NCBI RefSeq assembly: GCF_006171285.1
Contig: NZ_CP040889.1
Span: forward strand, 4,092,001 to 4,156,000
Direction of reading: 5' to 3'
Source of the DNA: Leclercia adecarboxylata
Lineage (GTDB): Bacteria; Pseudomonadota; Gammaproteobacteria; Enterobacterales; Enterobacteriaceae
Length of the DNA stretch: 64,000 nucleotides
Below, one piece after another: positions 19,732 to 29,937 of the stretch (the stretch's first letter is position 1; each line of letters opens with the position of its first letter). Position numbers and translations under genes: made by a program. The notes under the pieces are model-generated. The model was not told the origin of the DNA. It saw nothing but the letters and a program-made list of their open reading frames with translations, and did not search any database.

Positions 19732-20478
19732 ATGTTAAGCATTAAAGATTTACAGGTCAGTGTGGAAGATAAAGCGATCCTGCGCGGCCTGAGCCTTGAG
19801 GTTCGCCCGGGCGAAGTGCATGCCATTATGGGCCCTAACGGCTCCGGGAAAAGTACGCTGTCGGCCACCCTGGCCGGGCGCGAAGATTACGAAGTGGTTG
19901 GCGGATCGGTGGACTTTAAGGGCAAAGATTTGCTGGAGCTGTCGCCGGAAGAGAGAGCCGGGGAGGGCATCTTTATGGCCTTCCAGTATCCGGTGGAGAT
20001 CCCGGGGGTCAGCAACCAGTTCTTCCTGCAGACCGCGCTGAACGCGGTGCGCAAATACCGCAGCGAAGAGGAGCTGGATCGCTTCGACTTCCAGGACCTG
20101 ATGGAAGAGAAAATTCAGCTGCTGAAGATGCCGGAAGATCTGCTTACCCGTTCGGTCAACGTCGGTTTTTCCGGCGGGGAGAAGAAGCGTAACGACATCC
20201 TGCAGATGGCGGTGCTCGAGCCTGAGCTGTGCATCCTCGATGAAACCGACTCCGGGCTGGACATCGACGCCCTGAAGATCGTCGCCGACGGCGTTAACGC
20301 CCTGCGCGACGGCAAGCGGTCGTTCATCATCGTCACCCACTATCAGCGCATCCTTGACTACATCAAGCCTGACTACGTTCATGTGCTCTATCAGGGGCGA
20401 ATTGTGAAATCCGGTGATTTCACGCTGGTCAAACAGCTGGAGGAGCAGGGCTATGGCTGGCTTAGCGAACAGCAGTAA
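19732..20478 (+). CDS. sufC: Fe-S assembly ATPase SufC
   Basis: SufC is an ABC-type ATPase that drives conformational change in SufB-SufD rather than transport. The 248 residues contain Walker A GPNGSGKST (about 34-42), the signature FSGGEKKRNDI, and Walker B LCILDETDSGLD. The 3' end overlaps the sufD start by 26 bases in another frame, as in E. coli. Confidence 0.97.
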   Translation: MLSIKDLQVSVEDKAILRGLSLEVRPGEVHAIMGPNGSGKSTLSATLAGREDYEVVGGSVDFKGKDLLELSPEERAGEGIFMAFQYPVEIPGVSNQFFLQTALNAVRKYRSEEELDRFDFQDLMEEKIQLLKMPEDLLTRSVNVGFSGGEKKRNDILQMAVLEPELCILDETDSGLDIDALKIVADGVNALRDGKRSFIIVTHYQRILDYIKPDYVHVLYQGRIVKSGDFTLVKQLEEQGYGWLSEQQ

Positions 20479-21724
20479 CGCGCTGCAGCAGTGGCATCGT
20501 CTGTTTGAAGCGCAGGGCCAGACGCGCTCGGAGCAGGCGCAACAGCACCTGCAGCAGATGCTGCGCCTCGGGTTGCCGACGCGTAAGCACGAAAACTGGA
20601 AATACACCCCGCTGGACGGGCTGCTCAACGGCGAGTTCGTGGCGCGTCCGGCAAGCGTAGAGCCTGGCGACCGCAATGCGCTGGCGCTGACCCTCGACGC
20701 CACACGGCTGGTCTTTGTCGACGGGCGCTTTAACGCGGATCTGAGCGACAGCACCGACGAGAGCGGGTTCGAAGTGGTAATTAACGACGAACGTCAGAGC
20801 CTGCCGACAGCGGTTCAGCCGGAGCTGTTCCTGCATCTGACCGAAAGCCTGGCCCAGAGCGTCACCCATATCAGCGTGAAGCGTGACCAACGGCCTTCTA
20901 AGCCGTTGCTCCTGCTGCATATCACCCAGGGGCTGGCAGGTGAGGAGATCAACACCGCTCACTATCGCCACCATCTGGAACTTGCCGAGGGGGCAGAAGC
21001 CACGATCGTTGAACATTACGTCAGTCTCAACGACATGCGCCATTTCACCGGCGCGCGCCTGACCATGAACGTGGCGGCCAACGCCCGGCTGCACCATATC
21101 AAGCTGGCGTTTGAGAATGCGGCGAGCCACCACTTCGCCCATAACGATCTGCAGATGGCCGCCGATGGGTCGGCGTTCAGCCACAGCTTCCTGCTGGGCG
21201 GCGCGGTCCTGCGCCATAACACCAGCACCCAGCTGAACGGCGAAAACACCACCCTGCGCATCAACAGCCTGGCGATGCCGGTGAAAAACGAGGTGTGCGA
21301 CACCCGCACCTGGCTTGAGCACAACAAGGGCTACTGCAACAGCCGTCAGCTGCATAAAACCATCGTCAGCGACAAGGGGCGGGCGGTCTTTAACGGGCTG
21401 ATCAACGTGGCCCAGCACGCCATTAAAACCGACGGGCAGATGACCAACAACAATCTGTTGATGGGCCGCCTGGCGGAGGTGGACACCAAACCGCAGCTGG
21501 AAATCTACGCCGATGACGTGAAGTGCAGCCACGGTGCCACCGTGGGCCGGATCGACGACGAGCAGATGTTCTATCTGCGCTCCCGCGGGATCGACAAGCA
21601 GGCGGCGGAGAAGATGATCATTTACGCCTTCGCTGCCGAACTGACCGAAGCCCTCGGGGATGAAACATTAAGACAGCAGGTGCTGGCGCGTATCGGCCAG
21701 CGTCTGCCGGGAGGTGTGGCATGA
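20453..21724 (+). CDS. sufD: Fe-S scaffold complex subunit SufD
   Basis: SufD is the paralogue of SufB in the scaffold and helps iron entry. The start at 20453 ([14 protein letters not shown]) gives 423 residues, matching E. coli. The conserved C-terminal [16 protein letters not shown] contains the His needed for iron acquisition. It overlaps sufC by 26 bases and sufS by four bases (ATGA). Confidence 0.97.
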   Translation: MAGLANSSNALQQWHRLFEAQGQTRSEQAQQHLQQMLRLGLPTRKHENWKYTPLDGLLNGEFVARPASVEPGDRNALALTLDATRLVFVDGRFNADLSDSTDESGFEVVINDERQSLPTAVQPELFLHLTESLAQSVTHISVKRDQRPSKPLLLLHITQGLAGEEINTAHYRHHLELAEGAEATIVEHYVSLNDMRHFTGARLTMNVAANARLHHIKLAFENAASHHFAHNDLQMAADGSAFSHSFLLGGAVLRHNTSTQLNGENTTLRINSLAMPVKNEVCDTRTWLEHNKGYCNSRQLHKTIVSDKGRAVFNGLINVAQHAIKTDGQMTNNNLLMGRLAEVDTKPQLEIYADDVKCSHGATVGRIDDEQMFYLRSRGIDKQAAEKMIIYAFAAELTEALGDETLRQQVLARIGQRLPGGVA

Positions 21725-22941
21725 ATTTCCCTGTAGAGAAAGTGCGGGCGGATTTTCCCGTCCTGACCCGTGAAGTGAACGGTCTGCCGCTTGCCTATCT
21801 CGACAGCGCCGCCAGCGCGCAAAAGCCTGCCCAGGTGATCGAGGCCGAAGCGGAATTTTACCGGCACGGCTACGCGGCGGTGCACCGGGGGATCCACACC
21901 CTCAGTGCCGAAGCGACCCAGCGGATGGAAAACGTCCGCACCCGGGCGGCGGCGTTCTTAAATGCCCGCTCGCCGGAGGAGCTGGTCTTTGTACGCGGCA
22001 CCACCGAGGGGATCAACCTGGTGGCGAACAGCTGGGGCAGCGCGGAGGTCCACGCGGGCGATAACATCATCATCACCCAGATGGAGCACCACGCCAACAT
22101 CGTCCCCTGGCAGATGCTGTGCGAGCGCGTCGGAGCCGAACTGCGGGTGATCCCGCTGAATCAGGACGGCACCTTACAGCTTGAGCGGCTGGATAGCCTG
22201 CTGGATGAACGCACCCGGCTGGTGGCCATCACCCAGGTCTCCAACGTGCTGGGCACCGAAAACCCGGTGGCGGAGATTATCGCCAAAGCCCATCTGGCAG
22301 GGGCGAAAGTGCTGATCGATGGCGCCCAGGCGGTGATGCACCATACGGTGGACGTGCAGGCGCTGGACTGCGACTTCTACGTCTTTTCCGGGCACAAGCT
22401 CTACGGGCCAACCGGCATCGGCGTCCTCTACGTTAAAGACGAGATTTTACAGGCCATGCCGCCGTGGGAAGGGGGCGGGTCGATGATCGCCACCGTCAGC
22501 CTGAGCGAAGGCACCACCTACGCCCGCGCGCCGTGGCGCTTTGAGGCGGGCACGCCGAATACCGGGGGCATTATCGGGCTGGGCGCGGCGATGGAGTATG
22601 TGTCAGACATTGGCCTTGATGCCATCGCCGAGTATGAGCAGATGCTGATGCGCTACGCGCTGGCGGAGCTTGCCAGCGTGCCGGATCTGACGCTGTACGG
22701 CCCGGCAGATCGCCTTGGCGTCATTGCCTTTAATCTCGGCAAGCACCACGCCTACGACGTTGGCAGTTTTCTTGATAACTATGGGGTGGCGGTGCGCACC
22801 GGACACCACTGCGCCATGCCGCTGATGGCGTTCTATGAGGTACCGGCGATGTGCCGCGCGTCGCTGGTGATGTACAACACAACGGAAGAGGTCGACAGAC
22901 TGGTGGCAGGGCTGAAGCGTATCCACCGTCTGCTGGGCTAA
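21721..22941 (+). CDS. sufS: cysteine desulfurase SufS
   Basis: SufS is a PLP-dependent group II cysteine desulfurase that takes sulfur from cysteine as a persulfide. The 406-residue chain has the PLP lysine in [11 protein letters not shown] and the catalytic cysteine in the short loop [11 protein letters not shown]. The ATGA overlap with sufD shows coupled translation. SufE, encoded next, is its sulfur acceptor. Confidence 0.97.
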   Translation: MNFPVEKVRADFPVLTREVNGLPLAYLDSAASAQKPAQVIEAEAEFYRHGYAAVHRGIHTLSAEATQRMENVRTRAAAFLNARSPEELVFVRGTTEGINLVANSWGSAEVHAGDNIIITQMEHHANIVPWQMLCERVGAELRVIPLNQDGTLQLERLDSLLDERTRLVAITQVSNVLGTENPVAEIIAKAHLAGAKVLIDGAQAVMHHTVDVQALDCDFYVFSGHKLYGPTGIGVLYVKDEILQAMPPWEGGGSMIATVSLSEGTTYARAPWRFEAGTPNTGGIIGLGAAMEYVSDIGLDAIAEYEQMLMRYALAELASVPDLTLYGPADRLGVIAFNLGKHHAYDVGSFLDNYGVAVRTGHHCAMPLMAFYEVPAMCRASLVMYNTTEEVDRLVAGLKRIHRLLG

Positions 22942-22955
22942 CAAGAGGGCAAGAG

Positions 22956-23372
22956 ATGGCTGCATTGCCAGACAGAGACAAATTGCTGCGCAACTTTACC
23001 CGTTGCGCAAACTGGGAAGAGAAGTACCTCTACATCATCGAGCTGGGGCAGCGTCTGCCTGCCCTGAGCGAAAGCGACCATGTTCCGGAAAATAGTATTC
23101 AGGGCTGTCAGAGCCAGGTGTGGATAATAATGCACCAGAATGAAGCCGGGATGATTGAATTAGCGGGTGACAGTGATGCGGCAATAGTAAAAGGCCTTAT
23201 TGCCGTCGTGTTTATTTTATATCAGCAGATGTCCCCTCAGGATATTGTCGCCTTTGACGTCCGCCCGTGGTTTGAAACAATGGCGCTCACCCAGCATTTA
23301 ACGCCGTCCCGTTCTCAGGGGCTTGAGGCGATGATCCGCGCAATCCGCTCCAAAGCTGCCAACATTAGCTAA
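22956..23372 (+). CDS. sufE: sulfur acceptor protein SufE
   Basis: SufE accepts persulfide sulfur from SufS on Cys51 and hands it to SufB. The start at 22956 yields 138 residues, the E. coli length; the AAGAGGGCAAGAG stretch upstream supplies the ribosome binding site. Cys51 is visible in [11 protein letters not shown]. It is the last gene of the operon and a terminator follows. Confidence 0.97.
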   Translation: MAALPDRDKLLRNFTRCANWEEKYLYIIELGQRLPALSESDHVPENSIQGCQSQVWIIMHQNEAGMIELAGDSDAAIVKGLIAVVFILYQQMSPQDIVAFDVRPWFETMALTQHLTPSRSQGLEAMIRAIRSKAANIS

Positions 23373-23398
23373 ACTATCTAAACAGCCCTCATTCTGTT

Positions 23399-23429
23399 CC
23401 GCGAGACGGCTCCCGCCTCGCGGATTTTT
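23399..23429 (+). terminator. terminator of the suf operon
   Basis: Stem CCGCGAG/CTCGCGG with an 11-base loop that can fold further, followed by ATTTTT, 26 bases after sufE. Confidence 0.85.
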
Positions 23430-23469
23430 CAGCTTTCTGACGATCCGTCAGTGAATAAGGAATCTCAGT

Positions 23470-24483
23470 ATGAAGCGCGCGTCTCTATTAACTCTTATTC
23501 TCTTTGGTTCGCTCAGCGCGCTTAATAGCGCCTGGGCGGTGGATTATCCTTTGCCACCGGCGGGCAGCCGGCTTATCGGGCAAAACCAGACGTATATTGT
23601 TCAGGAAGGTGATAATAACCTGCAGGCAATAGCGCGTCGGTTTAATACCGCTGCGCATTTAATACTCGAAACCAATAATACCATCGCCCCGGTCTATCCG
23701 GCGCCGGGAACGGTCATCACCATTCCGTCGCAGATGCTGCTGCCGGATACCCCCCGGGAAGGGATTGTGGTGAACCTGGCGGAGCTGCGGCTCTACTACT
23801 ATCCGCCGGGTGAAAACAGCGTGCAGGTCTATCCGCTGGGGATTGGTCAACTGGGGCTGGAGACGCCGGTGTCCACCACGCGAATCAGCCAGAAGATCCC
23901 GAATCCGACCTGGACGCCAACGGCGGGCATCAGAGCGCGCTCGCTGGCGCAGGGCATCAAACTGCCCCCGGTGGTACCCGCAGGGCCTAATAACCCGTTA
24001 GGACGCTTTGCGCTGCGTCTGGGCATAGGCAACGGTGAATACCTGATCCATGGCACCAGCGCGCCGGACAGCGTCGGGTTGCGGGTCAGCTCCGGCTGTA
24101 TGCGCATGAACGCCCCGGATATCAAAGCGCTTTTCGCCCAGACCCGGGTCGGTACACGGGTGCAGATCATCAATGAGCCGGTAAAGTTCTCGGTTGAGCC
24201 GGACGGTAAGCGCTACGTTGAAGTGCATCGTCCGCTGGCAATGGTAGAGGGAGAAAACCCACAGACGGTGTCAATCGCGCAGTCCAGCGCCTTTACGTCA
24301 TTTGTCTCACAGGGCGGCAGCGATAAGCTGCTGGTGAATAAAGCCTTGTCCCGTCGGGCAGGTCTCCCGGTAGTGGTATCAACAGGAGCCGGGCAGGCGG
24401 TGAACAGTACGGGGCTGTCGGCGCAGAACACGCGCTTGCCGGTGGCGGCGTCGCAGGGTGGGCAGGAGCAGGCGATTCAGTAG
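23470..24483 (+). CDS. ldtE: L,D-transpeptidase LdtE (YnhG)
   Basis: LdtE forms 3-3 (meso-DAP to meso-DAP) crosslinks in peptidoglycan. The 337-residue precursor has a signal peptide (cleaved near AWA-VDYPL), a LysM peptidoglycan-binding domain (about 43-86, [19 protein letters not shown]) and a YkuD catalytic domain (about 97-230) with the [10 protein letters not shown] and SSGCMRMN motifs that supply the catalytic His and Cys. The tail of about 100 residues is Gln/Ser/Gly-rich and poorly conserved. It is convergent with lpp. Confidence 0.95.
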   Translation: MKRASLLTLILFGSLSALNSAWAVDYPLPPAGSRLIGQNQTYIVQEGDNNLQAIARRFNTAAHLILETNNTIAPVYPAPGTVITIPSQMLLPDTPREGIVVNLAELRLYYYPPGENSVQVYPLGIGQLGLETPVSTTRISQKIPNPTWTPTAGIRARSLAQGIKLPPVVPAGPNNPLGRFALRLGIGNGEYLIHGTSAPDSVGLRVSSGCMRMNAPDIKALFAQTRVGTRVQIINEPVKFSVEPDGKRYVEVHRPLAMVEGENPQTVSIAQSSAFTSFVSQGGSDKLLVNKALSRRAGLPVVVSTGAGQAVNSTGLSAQNTRLPVAASQGGQEQAIQ

Positions 24484-24498
24484 AGCAAAATGCGGGGC

Positions 24499-24531
24499 AA
24501 AAAAAATGGCGCACAATGTGCGCCATTTTAT
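24499..24531 (-). terminator. terminator of lpp
   Basis: On the minus strand a perfect AATGGCGCACA/TGTGCGCCATT stem is followed by eight U. It is the well-known efficient lpp terminator. Confidence 0.95.
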
Positions 24532-24545
24532 TAACACAGGTACTA

Positions 24546-24794
<249 letters not shown>

Positions 24795-24827
24795 CTAGAT
24801 TGAGTTAATCTCCATGTAGCGTTACAA

Positions 24828-24856
24828 GTATTACACAAAGTTTTTTAGGTTGAGAA
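24828..24856 (-). promoter_or_regulatory. lpp promoter
   Basis: Minus-strand TTCTCA (complement of 24851-24856), 17-base spacer and TAATAC (complement of 24828-24833). The flanking sequence CTTTGTGTAATACTTGTAAC is nearly identical to the E. coli lpp promoter. Confidence 0.88.
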
Positions 24857-25037
24857 TATTTTTTTGATGGGAATATGCCTATTTTTGATCGTTCGCTCAA
24901 AGAAACACCTGTTTTGACTATTTCGTCAAAAATGTTGTGTTAAAACAGACAATTTTCATCGGATTCATCTTAGAAAACGTACCCGTTAAATAGAAAAACC
25001 CGATTTGCTTTTTTAATAAGTTTGGCTGATAGCGGAA

Positions 25038-25069
25038 ATAAAAAAAGCGCCCCGAAGGACGCTTTTTAA
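25038..25069 (-). terminator. terminator of pykF
   Basis: Minus-strand hairpin AGCGTCC-TTCG-GGGCGCT (one imperfect pair) followed by a run of seven U, 24 bases past the pykF stop. Confidence 0.88.
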
Positions 25070-25092
25070 ACAAATTAATTCGTTCGGTATTA

Positions 25093-26514
25093 TTACAGGA
25101 CGTGAACAGATGCGGTATTAGTGGTGCCGCTTGGAACCAGCGCACCCGAAACCATTACTACCACGTCGCCTTTCTGCGCCAGGCCACGCTCAACCAGCTG
25201 CAGGGCCACTTCTTTACCCAGACGGTAGAAATCGTCAGTAGAAGCGATCTCTTTCACCAGGTGTGGAACTACGCCTTTGCTCAGCACCAGCTGACGCGCG
25301 GTCACTTCGTTAGTGGTCAGCGCCAGGATAGTCGCGTTCGGGAAGTATTTACGTACGGCTTTCGCAGATTTACCGCCCTGGGTCGCCACAACGATCAGTG
25401 GGGCTTCCAGTTTCTCGGCAGTTTCTACCGCGCCACGGCACACCGCTTCGGTGATGCGCAGCTTACGGCTGTCGTTGTTGTTGTCCAGACGGCTCTGCAT
25501 TACGCGGTCGGTACGTTCGCAGATGGTCGCCATGATGGATACGGCTTCCAGCGGGTATTTACCCTTCGCGGACTCACCGGACAGCATAACGGCATCGGTA
25601 CCGTCGAGGATGGCGTTGGCCACGTCGCCAGCTTCAGCGCGGGTTGGACGTGGGTTTTTGATCATGGAGTCCAGCATCTGCGTCGCGGTGATAACCACTT
25701 TACGCGCGCGAACACACCTCTCGATCATCATCTTCTGCGCGAAGATAACTTCTTCAACCGGGATCTCAACGCCCAAGTCGCCACGCGCAACCATGATGCC
25801 GTCAGACGCTTCGAGGATTTCGTCGAAGTTGTTCAGGCCTTCCTGGTTTTCGATTTTTGAGATGATCTGGATGTTTTCGCCGCCGTGGGCTTTCAGGTGC
25901 TCACGGATCTCAACGACGTCAGAACGTTTACGGATAAAGGACGCCGCAACGAAGTCAACGCCTTGCTCGCAACCGAAGATCAGGTCCTGTTTGTCTTTCT
26001 CAGCCAGCGCTGGCAGTGCGATGGAAACGCCCGGCAGGTTAACGCCTTTGTTTTCGCCCAGGTCGCCGTTGTTCAGTACTTTACAAACAACGTTTTTGCC
26101 TTCGATAGCGGTGACTTCCATACCGATCAGGCCATCGTCCACCAGAACGGTGTTGCCGACGGAGAGATCGCTGGTGAAGCCTTCATAGGTCACAGCAACG
26201 ATGTCGCTGTTGCCGACAACAGACTTGTCTGTGGTGAACGTGAAGGTCTGGCCCGCTTTCAGAGAAACGTCGTTGCCGCCTTCCAGTTTAATGGTACGAA
26301 TTTCTGGACCTTTGGTATCCAGCAGGATTGCTGCTTTTTTACCGGTCTTGCTCATCACGTTGCGCAGGTTCTGGATGCGCTGGCCGTGTTCAGCATAGTC
26401 ACCGTGAGAGAAGTTCAGACGCATCACGTTCATGCCGGCGTCCAGCATTTTGGTCAGCATCTCTTCAGATTCGGTTTTCGGGCCGATGGTGCAAACAATT
26501 TTCGTCTTTTTCAT
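25093..26514 (-). CDS. pykF: pyruvate kinase I (fructose-1,6-bisphosphate activated)
   Basis: PykF converts PEP and ADP to pyruvate and ATP, the last step of glycolysis. The protein starts [16 protein letters not shown] and has 473 residues, close to the 470 of E. coli. Seen are the substrate-loop [12 protein letters not shown], the PK signature [17 protein letters not shown] with the active-site Lys and Glu, and [12 protein letters not shown]. The C-terminal domain binds the activator. Cra repression is suggested by a site just downstream of the promoter. Confidence 0.98.
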   Translation of the reverse strand: MKKTKIVCTIGPKTESEEMLTKMLDAGMNVMRLNFSHGDYAEHGQRIQNLRNVMSKTGKKAAILLDTKGPEIRTIKLEGGNDVSLKAGQTFTFTTDKSVVGNSDIVAVTYEGFTSDLSVGNTVLVDDGLIGMEVTAIEGKNVVCKVLNNGDLGENKGVNLPGVSIALPALAEKDKQDLIFGCEQGVDFVAASFIRKRSDVVEIREHLKAHGGENIQIISKIENQEGLNNFDEILEASDGIMVARGDLGVEIPVEEVIFAQKMMIERCVRARKVVITATQMLDSMIKNPRPTRAEAGDVANAILDGTDAVMLSGESAKGKYPLEAVSIMATICERTDRVMQSRLDNNNDSRKLRITEAVCRGAVETAEKLEAPLIVVATQGGKSAKAVRKYFPNATILALTTNEVTARQLVLSKGVVPHLVKEIASTDDFYRLGKEVALQLVERGLAQKGDVVVMVSGALVPSGTTNTASVHVL

Positions 26515-26720
26515 GACAGTCTTAGTCTTTAAGTTGGGAAGGATATGGAATTCTCGCTCCGGGGGCGCAGGGCCTCAGAGTCAAACCTGTGTTGCGAAAT
26601 TTTTTATGACACGCAGTAAGGATAGGTGACATCAATTGAGCGTGCAGAAGAATGTGTGCCTGTGTTTCAGCCCAGGAGGAGAGGGTAAGTTGTGTGCGTT
26701 GTTTTTTGTAGTCCAAGCGC

Positions 26721-26732
26721 TGAAACCATTCA
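26721..26732. promoter_or_regulatory. Cra (FruR) operator of pykF
   Basis: TGAAACCATTCA is an imperfect palindrome close to the Cra consensus TGAAWCGWTTCA. It lies about 10-20 bases downstream of the predicted pykF start site, where bound Cra would block transcription, as known for E. coli pykF. Confidence 0.7.
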
Positions 26733-26749
26733 TCAGGAGTTTGGCGCGC

Positions 26750-26778
26750 ATTATACGCTGAAAGATGCGCAAAAGGAA
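26750..26778 (-). promoter_or_regulatory. pykF promoter
   Basis: Minus-strand perfect -10 TATAAT (complement of 26750-26755) with a weak TTCCTT -35 at 17 bases. The leader to the ATG is about 230 bases. Confidence 0.65.
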
Positions 26779-26782
26779 AATG

Positions 26783-27097
26783 AAAACAGCGTTTCAAAAA
26801 TTTTATATGCAGTTTCACAAAGGATTGTTATCAAGGCGTTAAGGTTCGCTGCACGGATGTTGCGCCAGCGAAAAACCTTAAGGCAAATGTCCCATTTTTA
26901 TGGCCATTACCCATTGCCGCTCCTCAACTATTGATTGCTGAAAATAAGCAATATGGCGATTCCCACGCGCCACGCGGCATATCACTCAAAGTTATAAGAT
27001 ATTCCTTTTCATTCATTTAAAAGCTAATAACGGCTGTTTACTATCATTTGGACATCCATACTGCTAAACCGCCACAGGCGAACGGATTACCCGAATA
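26783..27097. other. intergenic stretch between pykF and the MetN-like gene
   Basis: No gene is visible. It must hold the promoter of the metNIQ-type operon; I see no convincing MetJ box array (AGACGTCT repeats). Confidence 0.5.
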
Positions 27098-28120
27098 ATG
27101 ATTGTACTCAGGAATATTTCGAAGATTTTTGACAACGGAAAAGTGGCGCTGACGGCCGTTGATAATGTGAACCTGGCGATAGAGCAGGGACAGATTTATG
27201 GAATTATTGGCTACAGCGGCGCGGGCAAAAGCACCTTAATTCGCCTGCTTAACGGCCTCGAAAAACCGACCACCGGCAGCGTGACCATTAACGGCCAGGA
27301 CATCTCGGCGGCGAAAGGCGAAACCCTGCGCCAGGCGCGGCTGAAAATCAGTATGGTGTTTCAGCACTTCAACCTGCTGTGGTCGCGCACCGTGAGCGAG
27401 AACATCGCTTTCTCCATGCAGATTGCCGGAGTGCCAAAGGCCAAAATTAAAGCCCGCGTGACGGAACTGGTTGAGCTGGTGGGGCTGAAGGGCCGCGAAC
27501 AGGCCTATCCGTCCCAGCTGAGCGGCGGACAAAAGCAGCGCGTCGGCATTGCCCGCGCGCTGGCGAATAACCCTGATGTGCTGCTCTGCGATGAGGCCAC
27601 CTCGGCGCTGGACCCGCAGACCACCGATCAGATCCTCGATCTGCTCCTCGACATTAACCGTCGTTTTAAGCTGACCATCGTGCTCATCACCCATGAGATG
27701 CACGTGGTGCGCAAAATCTGCGACCGCGTGGCGGTGATGGAAAACGGCAAGGTGGTGGAGGAGGGCGAGGTACTGCAGGTCTTTACCCACCCGCAGCAGC
27801 CGATTACGCAACAGTTTGTGCGCCAGGTGAGCCAGTACGCGGAGGAAGAGACCTTCAATACCGAGCTGGCAAACGATCTGGAAGGCACCGTTATCAAGCT
27901 GACCTTTACCGGACACAGCACCCATAAGCCGGTGGTGGGTGAACTGACGCTGCGCTACGGCCTGCCGTTTAACATCCTGCACGGCAAAATGACGCAAACC
28001 GCTCACGGCGTATTCGGCCAGCTCTGGCTGCACGTGGTGGCAACGGAAGAACAACTGAACAATATCCTCGCCGATTTGCAGCACAGTGATATTGAAGGCG
28101 AGGTAATTAAACATGGCTGA
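27098..28120 (+). CDS. MetN-type ABC importer ATPase
   Basis: A 340-residue cytoplasmic ATPase of the methionine-uptake family. Walker A GYSGAGKST (about 38-46), the signature LSGGQKQRVGIARAL, Walker B VLLCDEATSALD, and a C-terminal NIL-like regulatory domain (about 265-338) like the one that senses methionine in MetN. It is the first gene of a three-gene importer and overlaps the permease gene by eight bases. The canonical metNIQ is elsewhere in enterics, so this is probably an additional copy with related substrate (methionine, methionine derivative or other amino acid). Confidence 0.88.
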   Translation: MIVLRNISKIFDNGKVALTAVDNVNLAIEQGQIYGIIGYSGAGKSTLIRLLNGLEKPTTGSVTINGQDISAAKGETLRQARLKISMVFQHFNLLWSRTVSENIAFSMQIAGVPKAKIKARVTELVELVGLKGREQAYPSQLSGGQKQRVGIARALANNPDVLLCDEATSALDPQTTDQILDLLLDINRRFKLTIVLITHEMHVVRKICDRVAVMENGKVVEEGEVLQVFTHPQQPITQQFVRQVSQYAEEETFNTELANDLEGTVIKLTFTGHSTHKPVVGELTLRYGLPFNILHGKMTQTAHGVFGQLWLHVVATEEQLNNILADLQHSDIEGEVIKHG

Positions 28121-28781
28121 GAATCTCTTCCCGCACCTGAAATGGGACCAGCTCTGGGCCGCCACCCTGGAAACGCTGTACATGACGGCGCTCTCCGGCG
28201 TCGCCACCTTTGTACTGGGTCTGGTCCTCGGCCTGGCGCTTTTTTTAACCGCCCGCGGTGGGATGTTCCACAACCGCACGGTCTACAGCGTCATTTCGAT
28301 TGTGGTGAACGTGTTCCGCTCTATCCCGTTCATCATTTTGATTGTGCTGCTGATCCCCTTCACCAAAACCGTGGTGGGGACCATCCTCGGGGCGAACGCC
28401 GCACTGCCCGCGCTGATTGTCGGCGCCGCGCCGTTCTATGCCCGTCTGGTGGAGATTGCCCTGCGTGAAGTGGACAAAGGGGTGATCGAAGCGACGCGCT
28501 CGATGGGGGCCCGTCTGAGCACCCTAATTTTTCGGGTTTTACTGCCGGAATCATCGCCCGCCCTGGTCTCAGGGATCACGGTGACGCTGATTGCCCTGGT
28601 GAGCTACAGCGCCATGGCAGGGGTGATTGGTGCCGGTGGCCTGGGAAATCTGGCTTATCTGGAAGGATTCCAGCGCAACCATGGTGACGTCACGCTGGTG
28701 GCAACGGTGACCATTTTGATCATCGTTTTCATTATCCAGTTCTGCGGCGACATCATTACTTCACTGTTAGATAAAAGATAA
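28113..28781 (+). CDS. MetI-type ABC permease
   Basis: A 222-residue inner-membrane permease with five predicted transmembrane segments and the EAA loop IEATRSMGARLSTLIFRVLLPE that contacts the ATPase. It starts inside the end of the MetN-like gene (ATGGCTGA overlap) and forms the channel of the importer with the substrate-binding protein encoded next. Confidence 0.9.
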   Translation: MAENLFPHLKWDQLWAATLETLYMTALSGVATFVLGLVLGLALFLTARGGMFHNRTVYSVISIVVNVFRSIPFIILIVLLIPFTKTVVGTILGANAALPALIVGAAPFYARLVEIALREVDKGVIEATRSMGARLSTLIFRVLLPESSPALVSGITVTLIALVSYSAMAGVIGAGGLGNLAYLEGFQRNHGDVTLVATVTILIIVFIIQFCGDIITSLLDKR

Positions 28782-28809
28782 ACACGAATAACACACAGGA
28801 ACCATCATC

Positions 28810-29622
28810 ATGAAAAAGACACTGACGTTGATCGCCGCAGCAACCCTGAGCGCCCTGAGCTTTGCCTCCTGGGCTGACACCCTGACCGTGGGCGCGTCCA
28901 ACACACCGCACGCCGAAATTCTGGAGCAGGCGAAGCCGATTCTGGCGAAACAGGGTATCGATCTGGAGATCAAACCGTTCCAGGACTACATCCTGCCGAA
29001 CACCGCCCTGGCGGGTCGCGACATCGACGCCAACTACTTCCAGCACATCCCTTACCTGAACAGCGTGCTGAAAGATCACGCCGGGGATAAAGAGTACGAT
29101 TTCGTCAGCGCCGGTGCGATCCACATCGAGCCGATCGGTATCTACTCTAAAAAGTACAAATCGCTGAAAGATCTGCCGGAAGGCGGCAAAATCATCATGC
29201 GTGATGCGGTCTCTGAAGAGGGTCGTATCCTCTCTATCTTCGAGAAAGAGGGCGTGATCAAGCTGAAGCCAGGCATCGACAAAGTGACCGCGCGCATCAG
29301 CGATATCGTTGAGAACCCGAAAAAGCTGCAGTTCACCCCGAACGTTGAAGCCTCTCTGCTGCCGCAGATGTACAACAACGATGAAGGCGCTGCGGTCGTC
29401 ATCAACGCTAACTACGCCATCGACGCTGGTCTGGATCCGGTTCACGACCCGATTGCGGTAGAGAGCGGTGAAAACAACCCGTACGCCAACATCATCACCG
29501 TCCACCGTGGCGATGAGAAGAAGAAGGACATCGTAGCGCTGGTAGACGTCCTGCACTCCAAAGAGATCCAGGACTGGATCCGCACCAAGTATAAAGGCGC
29601 GGTGATCCCGGTTAACAACTGA
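28810..29622 (+). CDS. MetQ/NlpA-family substrate-binding protein
   Basis: A 270-residue periplasmic binding protein: the mature part opens DTLTVGASNTPHAEILEQ and includes IAVESGENNPYANI, both typical of the NlpA/MetQ family. The signal peptide ends SFASWA-D, a signal peptidase I site without a lipobox cysteine, whereas E. coli MetQ is a lipoprotein. The product is therefore expected to be soluble in the periplasm. A terminator follows directly. Confidence 0.9.
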   Translation: MKKTLTLIAAATLSALSFASWADTLTVGASNTPHAEILEQAKPILAKQGIDLEIKPFQDYILPNTALAGRDIDANYFQHIPYLNSVLKDHAGDKEYDFVSAGAIHIEPIGIYSKKYKSLKDLPEGGKIIMRDAVSEEGRILSIFEKEGVIKLKPGIDKVTARISDIVENPKKLQFTPNVEASLLPQMYNNDEGAAVVINANYAIDAGLDPVHDPIAVESGENNPYANIITVHRGDEKKKDIVALVDVLHSKEIQDWIRTKYKGAVIPVNN

Positions 29623-29639
29623 TTTATCAGCTTGATTTC

Positions 29640-29673
29640 AAAGCCCGGCGGGTCTCCTGCCGGGCTTTTTTTG
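29640..29673 (+). terminator. terminator of the MetNIQ-type operon
   Basis: Stem AAGCCCGGCGGG/CCTGCCGGGCTT with a short loop and a run of seven T. Confidence 0.92.
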
Positions 29674-29727
29674 TATACGGGCGATGAATGAATTAAGCTG
29701 GCGTTTTAAGGCAATGGAGTGAAAGTC

Positions 29728-29937
29728 ATGGGCAATGTAACCAAAGACGAAGCGCTGTATCAGGAGATGTGCCGCGTGGTAGGCAAAGTCGTGCTTGAAA
29801 TGCGGGATTTAGGGCAGGAGCCAAAGCATATTGTCATCGCCGGGGTACTGCGCACCTCGCTGGCGAACCAGCGGGTGAAACGCAGTGAACTGACCACCCA
29901 GGCGATGGAGACCGTCGTTAAAGCGCTGGCCGGTTAA
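29728..29937 (+). CDS. fumD: fumarase D (YdhZ)
   Basis: A 69-residue protein matching E. coli FumD (YdhZ), including REMCRVVGKVVLEMRDLG-like text (here YQEMCRVVGKVVLEMRDLG) and EPKHIVIAGVLRTSLAN. FumD has been described as a small protein with fumarase activity in E. coli. The start at 29728 has GGAG nearby and gives the E. coli length; an ATG-like start nine bases upstream is less likely. In E. coli it is directly beside pykF; here the MetNIQ-type operon separates them. The 3' end overlaps the convergent permease gene by 20 bases. Confidence 0.9.
   Translation: MGNVTKDEALYQEMCRVVGKVVLEMRDLGQEPKHIVIAGVLRTSLANQRVKRSELTTQAMETVVKALAG

Noticed and set aside
26783..27097. MetJ box upstream of the MetN-like gene
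   Set aside because: TTGGACATCCATACTGC only loosely resembles one AGACGTCT unit; no tandem units.
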